Assembly: GCA_030425385.1 (NCBI GenBank)
Contig: JAUIAH010000002.1
Location: 434,001-498,000, forward strand
DNA length: 64,000 nucleotides
DNA from: Verrucomicrobiia bacterium
Lineage (GTDB): Bacteria > Verrucomicrobiota > Verrucomicrobiia > Verrucomicrobiales > DEV007
Direction of reading: 5' to 3'
In this document: positions 34,382 to 43,491 of the stretch, piece after piece
Layout: each line of letters opens with the position of its first letter
How positions within the stretch are numbered: position 1 is the first letter of the stretch
Program-made: the position numbers and the translations under genes
Notes under the pieces: model-generated
What the model saw: only the letters and a program-made list of their open reading frames with translations
What the model was told of the DNA's origin: nothing
The model's database searches: none

Positions 34382-37300
34382 CTAGGCAAGGTTAGGGGCA
34401 AGCCATCGCTCAATCTCCTCAAGAGGCATGCCCTTGCGTTGCGCATAGGCTTCGAGCTGATCCCGACCGATCTTGCCAACCGCGAAATAGCGGGATTCAG
34501 GGTGGGCAAAGTAGAGGCCACTAACACTAGCCCCAGGATGCATGGCACAGGATTCTGTGAGGGTCACCCCCGAGGTTTCGGTGGCCTTCAGTAGATCGAA
34601 CAAGAGATGTTTCTCTGTGTGATCGGGGCTCGCGGGATACCCGCCAGCAGGGCGAATGCCACGGTAGCGTTCGCGAATGTAGTCGTCATTGCTAAGGCCC
34701 TCTTCTTTGCCAAATCCCCATGCATCGCGCACCTGTTTGTGGAGATACTCGGCAAAGGCTTCTGCTAGGCGATCCGCGAGTGCTTTCGCCATGATGCCAT
34801 TGTAATCGTCATGGGCGTCCTCAAAGGCCTTGGCATAGGCATCGGCGCCGTGCCCCGCCGTGACGACAAACCCTCCGAGGTAGTCGAGTCGACCACTCTC
34901 CTTGGGAGCGATGAAATCCGCGAGCGCGTAGTTCGGCTTGTCCTTCTTCACCATTTGCTGACGCAACGTGTGGAAGGTTGTCAGGATCTCGGATCGCTCC
35001 TTGTCTGCATACACCTCGATGTCATCACCAACCCGATTCGCAGGAAAGAGTCCGTAGACACCCCGTGCCTGGAATGCTTTCTCATCAAGAATCTTCTCCA
35101 AGAGGGTCTGGGCTTCATCAAAGAGCTTCTTGGCCTCTTCACCCACATACTCGTCTTCGAAGATCGCGGGATAACGCCCTCGCAATTCCCAGGTGTGGAA
35201 GAAAGGCGACCAATCGATGAAAGGCACGAGAACCTCCAAGGGGAGGTCGTCAATGATCCGCGTTCCAGTGAACTCAGGCTCTGCGATCTCTTGGCTGCTC
35301 CAATCACACTGCAGCCCTTTGGCAATCGCATCTTGATAAGAGATCAGTTTCTTCTCGCCACCTTGCCCGGCATGCTTGCTGCGGAGCACTTCATAGTCTT
35401 CATGCAGTTGCGTCATGAACGCTGGCTTATTCTCTTCACTGAGCAAGGAGGAAACCACCCCTACCGACCGAGAAGCATCTAACACATGAACCACACCCGG
35501 CTCATAGTGGGGAGCGATCTTGATAGCCGTGTGCGCCCTGCTTGTCGTCGCCCCCCCAATGAGCAAGGGAATCGTGAATCCCTGGCGCTGCATTTCTTTC
35601 GCGTTGTGGATCATTTCATCAAGTGATGGCGTGATGAGACCGCTGAGACCGATCACATCCGCGTTCTCTTCGCGAGCCCGCTTGAGAATATCCTCACACT
35701 GCACCATCACTCCCATATCAATGACTTCGTAGTTATTGCAGGCTAACACCACTCCCACGATATTCTTGCCGATATCGTGCACGTCACCTTTGACCGTCGC
35801 CATGATGACCTTTCCCTGTGCAGAAGCATTGGGTGAGGCCGCGCGCTCCTCTTCCATAAAAGGCGTGAGATAGGCGACGGCTTTCTTCATCACACGCGCG
35901 CTCTTCACCACCTGGGGAAGGAACATCTTCCCTTCCCCAAAGAGATCGCCCACGACTTTCATCCCATCCATCAGTGGCCCCTCGATGACATTGATCGGGC
36001 GCCCGAGCTTGGCACGCGCCTCCTCTGTGTCTTCGTCAATAAAGTCCGTGATGCCTTTGAGTAAGGCATGAGCCAGGCGTTCCTCTACCGTCGCCTCGCG
36101 CCACGAAAGGTCTTGTTCCTTCTTCTTGCCGCTTTGCCCTTTGAATTGCTCGGCGTAATCGACCAAGGTCTCCGTCGCCTCGGCATTCTTGTTGAGAAGC
36201 ACAGCCTCTACTTTCTCTAACATTTCCTTAGGAATCTCTTCGTAGACTTCGAGCATGCCCGCATTCACGATGCCCATATCCAGCCCGGCTCGAATCGCAT
36301 GGTAGAGAAAGGCCGCATGCATGGCCTCACGCACACGATTATTTCCCCGGAAGCTGAACGAGATGTTGCTCACTCCGCCGCTTACCTTGGCATAGGGCAG
36401 ATTCTCTTTGATCCAACGCGTGGCCTGAATGAAATCGACCGCATAATTGTTATGCTCGTCAATTCCAGTCGCTACCGTAAGAATGTTAGGGTCAAAGATG
36501 ATATCGGCCGGATTGAATCCCACCTCATCCACTAGAATTCGGTAGGCGCGTTCGCAAATGCGGGTCTTATCTTCGTATGTCGCAGCCTGACCTTTCTCGT
36601 CGAAGGCCATCACCACGGTGGCCGCACCGTACCGCATGATTTGGCGGGCCTGCGCTTTGAAGACTTCCTCTCCTTCTTTGAGGCTGATAGAATTGACGAT
36701 AGCCTTGCCCTGAAGGCACTTGAGTCCTGTCTCGATGACTGACCACTTGGAAGAATCGACCATGACTGGCACTTTCGCAATCTCAGGCTCCGCACTGATC
36801 AGATTGAGGAAACGCGTCATCATGGCCTCGGAATCGATAAGCCCCTCATCCATGTTCACATCAACAATGTTAGCCCCATTCTGCACCTGTTGCTCCGCTA
36901 CATTGACAGCAGTCTCCAGATCGTCCGCTTTTATCAATTTGGCAAAGCGTGGAGAGCCGGTGATGTTGGTCCGCTCTCCCACCATGATGAAATTGGTGTC
37001 CGCATGAATGGTCAGCGCTTCCTGACCGCTGAGATGCATCTCTGGCTCATGCACGGGCACGGTCCGCGGTTTCGTCTCACGGATGGCCTTCGCCATGAGC
37101 CCGATCGTTTCCGGTGTGGTGCCACAACAGCCTCCCAGGATATTGATCAAGCCAGCTTCGGTGAGGCTACTCACCGCTGCCAACGTCTGATCGGGCGTCT
37201 CCTCAAACCCCGTCTCGCTTAGGGGATCAGGTAGGCCCGCATTCGGATGACAACTGATGTGGCAATCAGCAATTTGACTCATTTCCTCCACAAGCGGACG

Positions 37301-38116
37301 CAAATCCAGCGCACCACGGCCACAGTTGATTCCCACACTGAGCGGCTTGGCATGGGCAACGGAACGCCAGAAAGCCTCGACCGTTTGCCCTGTAAGCGTG
37401 CGATTCGATTTATCGGCAAACGTCACCGAAAGCATCACTGGCCACCGCTTACCCTTGGCATCGAAGACCTGCTCGATCGCCATGATCGCCGCCTTAGCAT
37501 TGAGCGTGTCGAAGATCGTCTCGACTAACAGGATGTCCACACCGCCATCAATGAGCGATTCCACCTGCCAGGCGTAGGCCTCCACGAGTTGGTCAAACAC
37601 GACCGTACGGAAGCCTGGATCATTCACATCTGGGGAAACCGAACAGGTGACCGGCAGTGGCCCGATGGATGCTGCCACGAAGCGCGGCTTATCGTCTGAA
37701 TGATAGGGCTCCGACGCTCGACGCGTACAAGCGACGCCCTCGATGTTGAGCTCGCGCACGAGCGCCTTCAGTTCCTCATTCTCCAAAGCTGATTGGAAGA
37801 AAGCGGGATCCTTCTTCGCAGGATCGGGCAAGAAGAAATCGGCCTGGGAAACGACCGTCGCATTGAACGTGTTCGCAGTGACTATATCAGAACCTGCTTC
37901 GTAGTAGCCACGGTGGATCTCCTCAATCACGTCGGGGCGGGTCAACGACAGGATGTCTGCGTTGTTCTTCAGGTCCTTATTGTGACCGGCAAAGCGTTCT
38001 CCGCGAACGTCAGTCTCTGAAAGCTTGTAGCGTTGGATCATGGTGCCCATGGCACCGTCTAGGAGGAGGATGCGATCGTTGAGGAGAGCAGGCAGTAGAT
38101 CGAGAGGAGCCGTCAT
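34382..38116 (-). CDS. metH: cobalamin-dependent methionine synthase
   Basis: 1244 residues, full length for MetH. It transfers the methyl group of 5-methyltetrahydrofolate to homocysteine through cobalamin. Modules in order are the homocysteine-binding barrel (about 1-330; [13 protein letters not shown], with zinc Cys in GINCGRGA and GGCCGTTP), the pterin-binding barrel (about 360-630; [14 protein letters not shown]), the cobalamin cap and Rossmann domain (about 650-900; the [14 protein letters not shown] motif gives the lower cobalt ligand His), and the AdoMet-dependent reactivation domain (about 920-1244; [15 protein letters not shown]). No B12-riboswitch-like structure is apparent upstream; instead a 26-bp palindrome lies 42 bp before the start codon, suggesting protein-mediated control, for instance by an SAH/SAM-sensing repressor. 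Confidence 0.97.
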   Translation of the reverse strand: MTAPLDLLPALLNDRILLLDGAMGTMIQRYKLSETDVRGERFAGHNKDLKNNADILSLTRPDVIEEIHRGYYEAGSDIVTANTFNATVVSQADFFLPDPAKKDPAFFQSALENEELKALVRELNIEGVACTRRASEPYHSDDKPRFVAASIGPLPVTCSVSPDVNDPGFRTVVFDQLVEAYAWQVESLIDGGVDILLVETIFDTLNAKAAIMAIEQVFDAKGKRWPVMLSVTFADKSNRTLTGQTVEAFWRSVAHAKPLSVGINCGRGALDLRPLVEEMSQIADCHISCHPNAGLPDPLSETGFEETPDQTLAAVSSLTEAGLINILGGCCGTTPETIGLMAKAIRETKPRTVPVHEPEMHLSGQEALTIHADTNFIMVGERTNITGSPRFAKLIKADDLETAVNVAEQQVQNGANIVDVNMDEGLIDSEAMMTRFLNLISAEPEIAKVPVMVDSSKWSVIETGLKCLQGKAIVNSISLKEGEEVFKAQARQIMRYGAATVVMAFDEKGQAATYEDKTRICERAYRILVDEVGFNPADIIFDPNILTVATGIDEHNNYAVDFIQATRWIKENLPYAKVSGGVSNISFSFRGNNRVREAMHAAFLYHAIRAGLDMGIVNAGMLEVYEEIPKEMLEKVEAVLLNKNAEATETLVDYAEQFKGQSGKKKEQDLSWREATVEERLAHALLKGITDFIDEDTEEARAKLGRPINVIEGPLMDGMKVVGDLFGEGKMFLPQVVKSARVMKKAVAYLTPFMEEERAASPNASAQGKVIMATVKGDVHDIGKNIVGVVLACNNYEVIDMGVMVQCEDILKRAREENADVIGLSGLITPSLDEMIHNAKEMQRQGFTIPLLIGGATTSRAHTAIKIAPHYEPGVVHVLDASRSVGVVSSLLSEENKPAFMTQLHEDYEVLRSKHAGQGGEKKLISYQDAIAKGLQCDWSSQEIAEPEFTGTRIIDDLPLEVLVPFIDWSPFFHTWELRGRYPAIFEDEYVGEEAKKLFDEAQTLLEKILDEKAFQARGVYGLFPANRVGDDIEVYADKERSEILTTFHTLRQQMVKKDKPNYALADFIAPKESGRLDYLGGFVVTAGHGADAYAKAFEDAHDDYNGIMAKALADRLAEAFAEYLHKQVRDAWGFGKEEGLSNDDYIRERYRGIRPAGGYPASPDHTEKHLLFDLLKATETSGVTLTESCAMHPGASVSGLYFAHPESRYFAVGKIGRDQLEAYAQRKGMPLEEIERWLAPNLA

Positions 38117-38157
38117 TCCCTTACGTTGACGGAGAAATGCTGGCTTTCAAGAGCATA

Positions 38158-38183
38158 CATCAATATATCATGATATGTTGATG
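38158..38183. promoter_or_regulatory. 26-bp near-perfect palindrome upstream of metH (candidate operator)
   Basis: The half-sites CATCAATATATCA and TGATATGTTGATG are inverted repeats with 12 of 13 positions matching and no spacer. The ATCAA...TTGAT frame with inner ATAT resembles ArsR-family operators; the SAH-responsive regulator SahR is known to control metH in several phyla. Assignment to SahR is inference; no such regulator gene is in the window. Confidence 0.65.
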
Positions 38184-38251
38184 CGTTTCCAATTCGAGCA
38201 CAAGGAGACCTCGAGAGAGAGAGAAATTGCGGAAAGATCAGCGCCTAAGGC

Positions 38252-38548
38252 TTAGTAGCGACGGAAATCGTCTGGAGTCACCATAGGAGCCCTTGGATCA
38301 GCCTTGTCTTCCCGCAGGGCGACGAAGGTCCAGACGACCAACCCAATGATCCCGAGCAGGCAAATGATGTTGACCGTGATCTTGAGATTGCGCGCGAAGC
38401 GAGCCTGTGAACGCTGATTGCGTAGGATGCGATCAACAGCCTCCACCTTTTCACGAGAAGCACGTGCGCGCGCATACGAACGCCTCGGCGCGAAGTCTCG
38501 GCGCCGAGATCGGTTGGGCAATTGCCGTGGCGTTTGTTGATGAGGCAT
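38252..38548 (-). CDS. small single-pass membrane protein
   Basis: 98 residues. A very basic N-terminal half (RRRDFAPRRSYARARASREK) is followed by a short helix and one membrane segment (ITVNIICLLGIIGLVVWTFV) and an acidic tail (LREDKADPRAP). Topology is N-in by the positive-inside rule. I do not recognise a family. The basic face could bind RNA, DNA or phospholipid. It is on the metH strand but separated from it by the palindrome, so it is likely a separate unit. Confidence 0.6.
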   Translation of the reverse strand: MPHQQTPRQLPNRSRRRDFAPRRSYARARASREKVEAVDRILRNQRSQARFARNLKITVNIICLLGIIGLVVWTFVALREDKADPRAPMVTPDDFRRY

Positions 38549-38685
38549 GATCCAGCAATCAGCTACACTGAGCTACGAATCGATCTCAGCCCCGCGCTCA
38601 AGTCAAGCGCAGACTGACGGCTTCACGGCACTCGCGGCACCCAAGTATCAGCAAGCTCTTTCCATTCGTAGTTCGCTGCTAGCAC

Positions 38686-39726
38686 TCACTCCAACCGCTC
38701 CCGCAGATCACGCAACGACCGCAACTCTCCCCAATCCCCACCGCGCATCTTCCGCCCACCATCCTTCCGCTTCGGCCCAAAGTACTCCCGCTTCGCCTCA
38801 AAGAACCCATCCACAAACCCTTTCGACCCAATCACCACCCCATCCGTGAAATAGCGCACCCGACACCGCAACAGCGCCGGCAACGACAGCTCCCCTCCTG
38901 CCTCACGCACCGCTGCCACCGCTTCCGCAGACGCCCCCTTCCGCACCACCTCTCCAGAAGCCGTCACCTGCGCCTCCCCCATCCCAAACAGCACTCGCCG
39001 ATACTCCCGACCCACCACGCGCCAATTCGGAATCGCCCGCCCCTCGCGCAACGCCTCCTCCTGCATCAGAAGACCCAACCCACGCCGCGCCGCCTGTTTC
39101 CCCGCCACCGCCTCCGCATACCCGCACCACCGATAATCCTTCGGATCCTCCACCATCCCCGCCCGCACCGCATTCAGATCCACATACCCCGCCACCGTCA
39201 TCAAGGCGTCCCAACCACCCTCAATCACCACACTCTTAAACCGCTGCTCCCAAAGCCGCCCCACCCGCTCATGACGCTTGTTGAACCACACCGTGAACCG
39301 CTGCAGCAAGGTCTTCATAAACTCCGAAAGATCATGCATCCGATTCACGAAATCCTGCCGATACGCCTTCTCCTGCACCACCGCCGTCGCGCCCCCATTC
39401 AGTTCATAAAACGAGGCAATTCGGGCCCGAATCGCATCCATCTCCTCCCGAGAATAAAGCGCACTCAACCGCGCCCAGAACTCTTCCTCCGGCAGCTCAT
39501 CCACCCCAATCGCCTCCGGCACCTGCAGCACCAAATGCAGGTGATTATCCAGCATCGTCCACGTCACCACGGTGACATTGGCAAAGCGCTCCACCTTCCG
39601 CAGCAGCGTCGCAAACCGCTCCTTCGCCTCCTCATCCAACAGGAAATGCCGCCCATTGATTCTGGAGATTACATGGAAGTATTGCCCGCCATCGGCAAGC
39701 ATCTGGAAACGTCGGGGGATAGCCAT
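38686..39726 (-). CDS. REP-associated-type Y1 transposase homologue
   Basis: 346 residues. The N-terminal half matches the TnpA_REP/Y1 family: FHVISRINGRHFLL, TVVTWTMLDNHLHLVLQVPE (the HxH of the HUH motif) and RVGRLWEQRFKSVVIEGG followed by AGYVDLNAVRAGMV and PKDYRWCGYAEAV. These enzymes cut and join single-stranded DNA with a catalytic tyrosine. In the block that usually reads (G/Q)RYKS, this protein has QRFKS, so the usual tyrosine may be absent or supplied elsewhere. The C-terminal third, about 120 residues beyond the core, is basic and may bind DNA. There are no flanking IS ends typical of mobile IS200; instead an 89-bp direct repeat covers the start codon. Such proteins are usually single-copy domesticated transposases. 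Confidence 0.85.
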   Translation of the reverse strand: MAIPRRFQMLADGGQYFHVISRINGRHFLLDEEAKERFATLLRKVERFANVTVVTWTMLDNHLHLVLQVPEAIGVDELPEEEFWARLSALYSREEMDAIRARIASFYELNGGATAVVQEKAYRQDFVNRMHDLSEFMKTLLQRFTVWFNKRHERVGRLWEQRFKSVVIEGGWDALMTVAGYVDLNAVRAGMVEDPKDYRWCGYAEAVAGKQAARRGLGLLMQEEALREGRAIPNWRVVGREYRRVLFGMGEAQVTASGEVVRKGASAEAVAAVREAGGELSLPALLRCRVRYFTDGVVIGSKGFVDGFFEAKREYFGPKRKDGGRKMRGGDWGELRSLRDLRERLE

Positions 39727-39792
39727 GGCTTTCTATAGCCTCCCCCCAACCACTCCGTCAACCCCTCTTCTAATAATAGCAGTGTCCAATAA
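39704..39792. repeat. 89-bp direct repeat, copy 1 (covers the transposase start codon)
   Basis: Identical to 39798-39886 except one C/T change (39739 versus 39833), with the five bases TAATA between. Copy 1 includes the first eight transposase codons and 66 bp upstream. Within it, AGCCATGGCT is a perfect 10-bp palindrome centred on the start codon, flanked by G- and C-runs (GGGGGAT, TCCCCCC) that could extend a stem. Confidence 0.9.
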
Positions 39793-39797
39793 TAATA

Positions 39798-39886
39798 TGG
39801 AAACGTCGGGGGATAGCCATGGCTTTCTATAGTCTCCCCCCAACCACTCCGTCAACCCCTCTTCTAATAATAGCAGTGTCCAATAA
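39798..39886. repeat. 89-bp direct repeat, copy 2 (upstream of the transposase)
   Basis: Second copy of 39704-39792. It contains a duplicate of the transposase start region, but its frame is not connected to the gene. It lies between the transposase and the rhodanese gene and may be a REP-like recognition sequence for this transposase. Confidence 0.9.
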
Positions 39887-39947
39887 AAGGCCTGGGAAAT
39901 GGGATGATTTCGCTGGCGACAGGGGGTGCCCGCGCCTAGAGGTCGCT

Positions 39948-40817
39948 ATGAGTGCGAAATTTGCTGCCTATGCAAACCCGGAGGTCCTTGTAGATCGGGC
40001 CTGGTTGACGGAACATCTCGACGATCCGGGAGTTCGTCTTGTGGAGAGCAACGAAGACATTCTTCTCTACGACATGGGGCACCTTCCCAATGCCGTGCAC
40101 ATTGATTGGAGACGCGATCTCCAGCATCAGACCGTGCGAGACTACATCGACGAAGCCGCGTTCGCCGAAATGTGTGGCAAGCACGGGATCACGCCCGAGA
40201 CCACCGTCGTCTTCTATGGAGACAAGTCTAATTGGTGGGCTTGCTACGCTTTCTGGGTCTTCTCACTCTTCGGCCATCAACGACTCAAAGTGCTCGATGG
40301 CGGTCGCGATCTTTGGATCGCTGAAGGCGGGCCCATGACGAAGGACGTGCCCGCTTTTGCGAAGACGAATTACCCGATTCCCGAAAAGCGCCGCGATGAC
40401 GAGATCCGTGCGTTCTTTGCCGATACGTTGGCGCATAGCAACCGCGGGCTTCCACTTGTCGACGTGCGGTCACTTGGCGAGTTTCGGGGCGACATCACCC
40501 ACATGCCCGAGTACCCCCAGGAAGGGGTGCTTCGCGGGGGACACATTCCCGGAGCCAAGAGTTGCCCCTGGAAGACCGCCGCCAACGATGATGATACGTT
40601 TCGGTCGCGCGCTGAGTTGGAGGAGATTTACGAAAAGGGACTGGGTCTGAAGAAAGATGACGATGTCGTCGCCTACTGCCGCATCGGTGAGCGCTCAAGC
40701 CACACGTGGTTCGTGCTGACCCATTTGTTAGGGTTTCAGAATGTCCGCAACTACGATGGGAGCTGGACCGAATGGGGAAACATGGTGGGCGTGCCCGTCG
40801 AGAAGTCTGCTGAATAG
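39948..40817 (+). CDS. sseA: two-domain rhodanese (thiosulfate/3-mercaptopyruvate sulfurtransferase)
   Basis: 289 residues from ATG 39948, preceded by a weak AGAGGT. The N-terminal inactive rhodanese domain ([62 protein letters not shown]) and the C-terminal catalytic domain ([25 protein letters not shown], then [18 protein letters not shown] with the persulfide-forming Cys, and [11 protein letters not shown]) are complete. Such enzymes transfer sulfur from thiosulfate or mercaptopyruvate. The SufE gene starts 8 bp after its stop, so the pair probably feeds sulfur transfer together. The frame upstream to 39819 runs into the direct repeat and is not part of the gene. Confidence 0.95.
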   Translation: MSAKFAAYANPEVLVDRAWLTEHLDDPGVRLVESNEDILLYDMGHLPNAVHIDWRRDLQHQTVRDYIDEAAFAEMCGKHGITPETTVVFYGDKSNWWACYAFWVFSLFGHQRLKVLDGGRDLWIAEGGPMTKDVPAFAKTNYPIPEKRRDDEIRAFFADTLAHSNRGLPLVDVRSLGEFRGDITHMPEYPQEGVLRGGHIPGAKSCPWKTAANDDDTFRSRAELEEIYEKGLGLKKDDDVVAYCRIGERSSHTWFVLTHLLGFQNVRNYDGSWTEWGNMVGVPVEKSAE

Positions 40818-40825
40818 GGAAACAC

Positions 40826-41281
40826 ATGGCCACGCTCTATCCTGCCAAACTTGAGGAAATCCTTACACTTTTCGAAGGATTGCCTGAAACAGAGCGCCGC
40901 GAGATGCTTATCAGCTTTGCCGAGAATGCGGGCCAGCACGCTCCGCGCGACGGGGAAGTCTATGACTTGGAGGATGTTCGCAAGGATGATGAATGCACCG
41001 ATGAAGTGGGCGTCTATCTGAATGTTGACGATCACGGCGGGGTTCACTTTCGCGTTCAGTTAGGGCCGAAAGTGCAGACCCTCACGCGAGCGATGACTTC
41101 GGTTTTATGCCGGGGACTTGAGGGAAGCACTTTGGAAGAAGTGCAATCCGTTCCCCAAGACTTTGTGCCCCGGATCGTCGGTGCCGAACTTGTCCGTTTA
41201 CGCAGCCAGACGGTCTACTACGTCCTGACACGCATGAAAGCCGCTTGTGCGCTTTACGCAAGGAGACAAGTATCAAACTAA
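40826..41281 (+). CDS. sufE: SufE-family sulfur acceptor
   Basis: 151 residues of the SufE/CsdE fold: LEEILTLFEGLPETERREML at the N-terminus, then the sulfur-accepting Cys in DDECTDEVGVYL, HFRVQLGPKVQTLTRAM, a GLEGSTLEEVQSVPQDF stretch and the ending AELVRLRSQTVYYVL. In the best-known pathway SufE takes persulfide sulfur from a cysteine desulfurase for Fe-S assembly. Here it is paired with a rhodanese and no desulfurase or Suf scaffold gene is adjacent, suggesting delivery from or to the rhodanese; this is inference. Confidence 0.9.
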   Translation: MATLYPAKLEEILTLFEGLPETERREMLISFAENAGQHAPRDGEVYDLEDVRKDDECTDEVGVYLNVDDHGGVHFRVQLGPKVQTLTRAMTSVLCRGLEGSTLEEVQSVPQDFVPRIVGAELVRLRSQTVYYVLTRMKAACALYARRQVSN

Positions 41282-41303
41282 CAACGAACTTACTCCCAGC
41301 CCC

Positions 41304-42059
41304 TCACAACATCCCATGCTCCTGAAAGCTAAAGTAGCCCGTGGCATCAGCATGCGCTGAGGGGTGCCCTATAATGAGGTGATCAACCATCTGAAGGCGC
41401 ATCAGCTCGGCGCATTCTTTCACTCGCCGCGTGAGATGGCGGTCTGCCGCACTGGGCTCTGGGTCACCTGAGGGGTGATTGTGCACAAGAGCGAAACCAT
41501 GACATTGATTGACCAGGACGGGGTGGAGGATTTCGCGCGGATGTGCGATCGTCTCTCCCACACTCCCCGTCGACACGGTGACCACTTTCACCAGTCGCAA
41601 TCGCGTGTTGAGTAAGAGGACGCGCAGGCTCTCCGTCGGTAAGCGCTGCATCTCTGGAGCCATGAATTCGTAGATTGATTCTGGGTCTCCCAATGGCGTG
41701 TCTCGCAGGCGCTCCTTGGCGAGACGATTCCCCATCTCAAACACGGCCGCGAGTTCCGCCGCTTTGGCAGGGCCAATACCTTTGTTGCCTTTGGCCAACT
41801 CATCCACGCGAACACGTGACAAGGCGTGCAGGCTTCCGTATTTCTCTAACAAGGCGCGACTCATCTCGATGGCATTCATGCCCTGGCAGCCAATCCGGAA
41901 AAAGATGGCAAGCAATTCCGCTTCGCTCAAAGCCTGGGCACCATGGCGCGCGAGTTTCTCCCGCGGACGTTCCTCCTCTGGAAGGTCATGGATTCGCACC
42001 GTGCGCGAGGTCGCGGGCGATTCGCGAAGGCGTTCGTCTTCCTGGTCGTCCATCGGCAT
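41304..42059 (-). CDS. radC: RadC-family JAB/MPN protein
   Basis: 251 residues with an N-terminal helix-hairpin-helix region (PREKLARHGAQALSEAELLA, GIGPAKAAELAAVFE) and a C-terminal JAB domain with the metal-binding ALVHNHPSGDPEPSAADRHL and ILHPVLVNQCHGFALVH. The family is widespread; despite the name, a DNA-repair role is not established. It is complete and convergent with the SufE gene. The start MPMDDQEDERLR at 42059 gives the usual charged N-terminal extension. Confidence 0.93.
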   Translation of the reverse strand: MPMDDQEDERLRESPATSRTVRIHDLPEEERPREKLARHGAQALSEAELLAIFFRIGCQGMNAIEMSRALLEKYGSLHALSRVRVDELAKGNKGIGPAKAAELAAVFEMGNRLAKERLRDTPLGDPESIYEFMAPEMQRLPTESLRVLLLNTRLRLVKVVTVSTGSVGETIAHPREILHPVLVNQCHGFALVHNHPSGDPEPSAADRHLTRRVKECAELMRLQMVDHLIIGHPSAHADATGYFSFQEHGML

Positions 42060-42172
42060 GCGTGCTTCTGCCAGGAAGGTGCTCCTGATGGCAAGTGCGA
42101 TCCGCGTGATTTGACTGTCGCCCTTGCGAACGCAGGCTTGATCCCTTGCTCAAGCCCAGTCACCATGCACGC

Positions 42173-42865
42173 ATGAAACGATTCGCCACCCTCGTACTAC
42201 TGGGGATGCTCCTTCACCCCGCACACGGTGAAGAGAAAGACAAGGCCATTGTTCCGCACAGTTCAGGCGGATGGCGCTTCTGGGATCAGAAAGCCGCCCC
42301 GCACGAGGATTGGCACGCGCGTGATTTCGATGACACAGCTTGGAAAGAGGGAACCGCCCCCATGGGCTACGGTCGCGAACCTGTCGCCACCACCGTATCA
42401 TTTGGCGAGGATCCCGCCAAGAAGCACGCATCGACTTACTTCCGCAGAGTTTTCGAACTGGAACAGGTGGATGCCGATGCCTATGTGTTAGAATTTCGAT
42501 GCGATGACGGTGTCATCATCTATGTCAATGGCATGGAGATGCACCGCTTTCGCGTGCCAGAGAAACTACCCGAAGACGGCTATTCAGGCATTCTGTCAGG
42601 GCCAGGAGTGGTTGATGAGTATGCGGGACTCCTAGTGAACAAGAGCTTCCTCAAAGAAGGGAAGAATGTCATTGCGATCCAACTTCTCCAAGGAAACGCC
42701 ACGAGTAGCGATCTGTACCTCGACCTCCGACTCCAGGGACTCTCTGAAGCCGAACTGGAGGCTCTTAAGAATCAAGCGCGTCCCCAACAAGAATCGCCAC
42801 AGCAAGATCCCCTTCCCGATGAGGAGAAGGAAGAGGACACCGCGCCGTCTCCATCTGAATCCTAA
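42173..42865 (+). CDS. secreted beta-sandwich protein
   Basis: 230 residues from ATG 42173, with signal peptide FATLVLLGMLLHPAHG. The mature part is one beta-sandwich with the blocks HARDFDDTAWKEGTAPMGYG, TYFRRVFELEQVDADAYVLE, FRCDDGVIIYVNGMEMHR and VIAIQLLQGNATSSDLYLDL, the same module seen near the end of the partial protein at the window start. The C-terminal 30 residues are disordered Pro/Gln/Glu. It resembles galactose-binding-like domains that accompany glycoside hydrolases, but no catalytic residues are evident. It starts a plus-strand run with DUF1080 (12-bp gap) and the probable selenoprotein. Confidence 0.78.
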   Translation: MKRFATLVLLGMLLHPAHGEEKDKAIVPHSSGGWRFWDQKAAPHEDWHARDFDDTAWKEGTAPMGYGREPVATTVSFGEDPAKKHASTYFRRVFELEQVDADAYVLEFRCDDGVIIYVNGMEMHRFRVPEKLPEDGYSGILSGPGVVDEYAGLLVNKSFLKEGKNVIAIQLLQGNATSSDLYLDLRLQGLSEAELEALKNQARPQQESPQQDPLPDEEKEEDTAPSPSES

Positions 42866-42877
42866 CACCAACGCACC

Positions 42878-43480
42878 ATGAAGTTTACTCACACCTTGAC
42901 CACTGCTCTCGCTGCCACTCTCCTCCTAACCAATCCATCCATTGCCGAGGAGCCTGCCCTCACGTCCATCTTCAACGGGAAAGATTTCACAGGCTGGAAA
43001 GTACCCGATAATAATATCTGGTATTCGGTCTCCGATGGAGAACTCCGTTTGCAAAGCGGCCCTGACAAGAAAGGTTCTGCCGTTTGGACGGAACAAGCCT
43101 ATGAGGACTTTGTGTTTGAGTGTGAGTTCAAGTTCGGAGAAGGGACGATCGATTCTGGCGTCTACCTGAAGGAAAGCAAGGATCAGATCCAGATTGGGAT
43201 TTCAGGCTCGTTGAAGGTCGACATGACCGCGCTCGCGTATATTCCCGGCAAAGGTTACCCCTTTCGCAATGATCTCGCGGTGCAACTCCTGAAAGAGGAT
43301 GGATGGAACCACCTCAAGATCCGCGTGGTGGGCAATGTCTACGAAACCTGGCTGAATGGTGTCTATGTCATGAAATATACTTCTGACAGTGCGAAAGACA
43401 AGGGGCCACTGGGGCTCCAGCTCCATGGGAATCGCGACATGAGCATTGCCTATCGCCATCTTAAAGCAGCCTCACTCTAA
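42878..43480 (+). CDS. secreted DUF1080 (3-keto-disaccharide hydrolase-like) protein
   Basis: 200 residues. A signal peptide (TLTTALAATLLLTNPSIA) precedes one DUF1080 concanavalin-like sandwich: SIFNGKDFTGWKVPDNNIWY, then FVFECEFKFGEGTIDSGVYL, LKEDGWNHLKIRVVGNVYE, TWLNGVYVMKY and PLGLQLHGN. Some members hydrolyse 3-keto-glycosides produced by Gfo/Idh/MocA-type oxidoreductases; such an oxidoreductase lies at 45624. In this genus-level context the domain is very common, so the pathway link is inference. Confidence 0.9.
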   Translation: MKFTHTLTTALAATLLLTNPSIAEEPALTSIFNGKDFTGWKVPDNNIWYSVSDGELRLQSGPDKKGSAVWTEQAYEDFVFECEFKFGEGTIDSGVYLKESKDQIQIGISGSLKVDMTALAYIPGKGYPFRNDLAVQLLKEDGWNHLKIRVVGNVYETWLNGVYVMKYTSDSAKDKGPLGLQLHGNRDMSIAYRHLKAASL

Positions 43481-43491
43481 TCCTCCTCTCT

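Noticed and set aside
38117-38251. Cobalamin riboswitch upstream of metH
   Set aside because: I saw no B12-box-like conserved sequence or long structured leader; the gap is too short and the palindrome explains control better.
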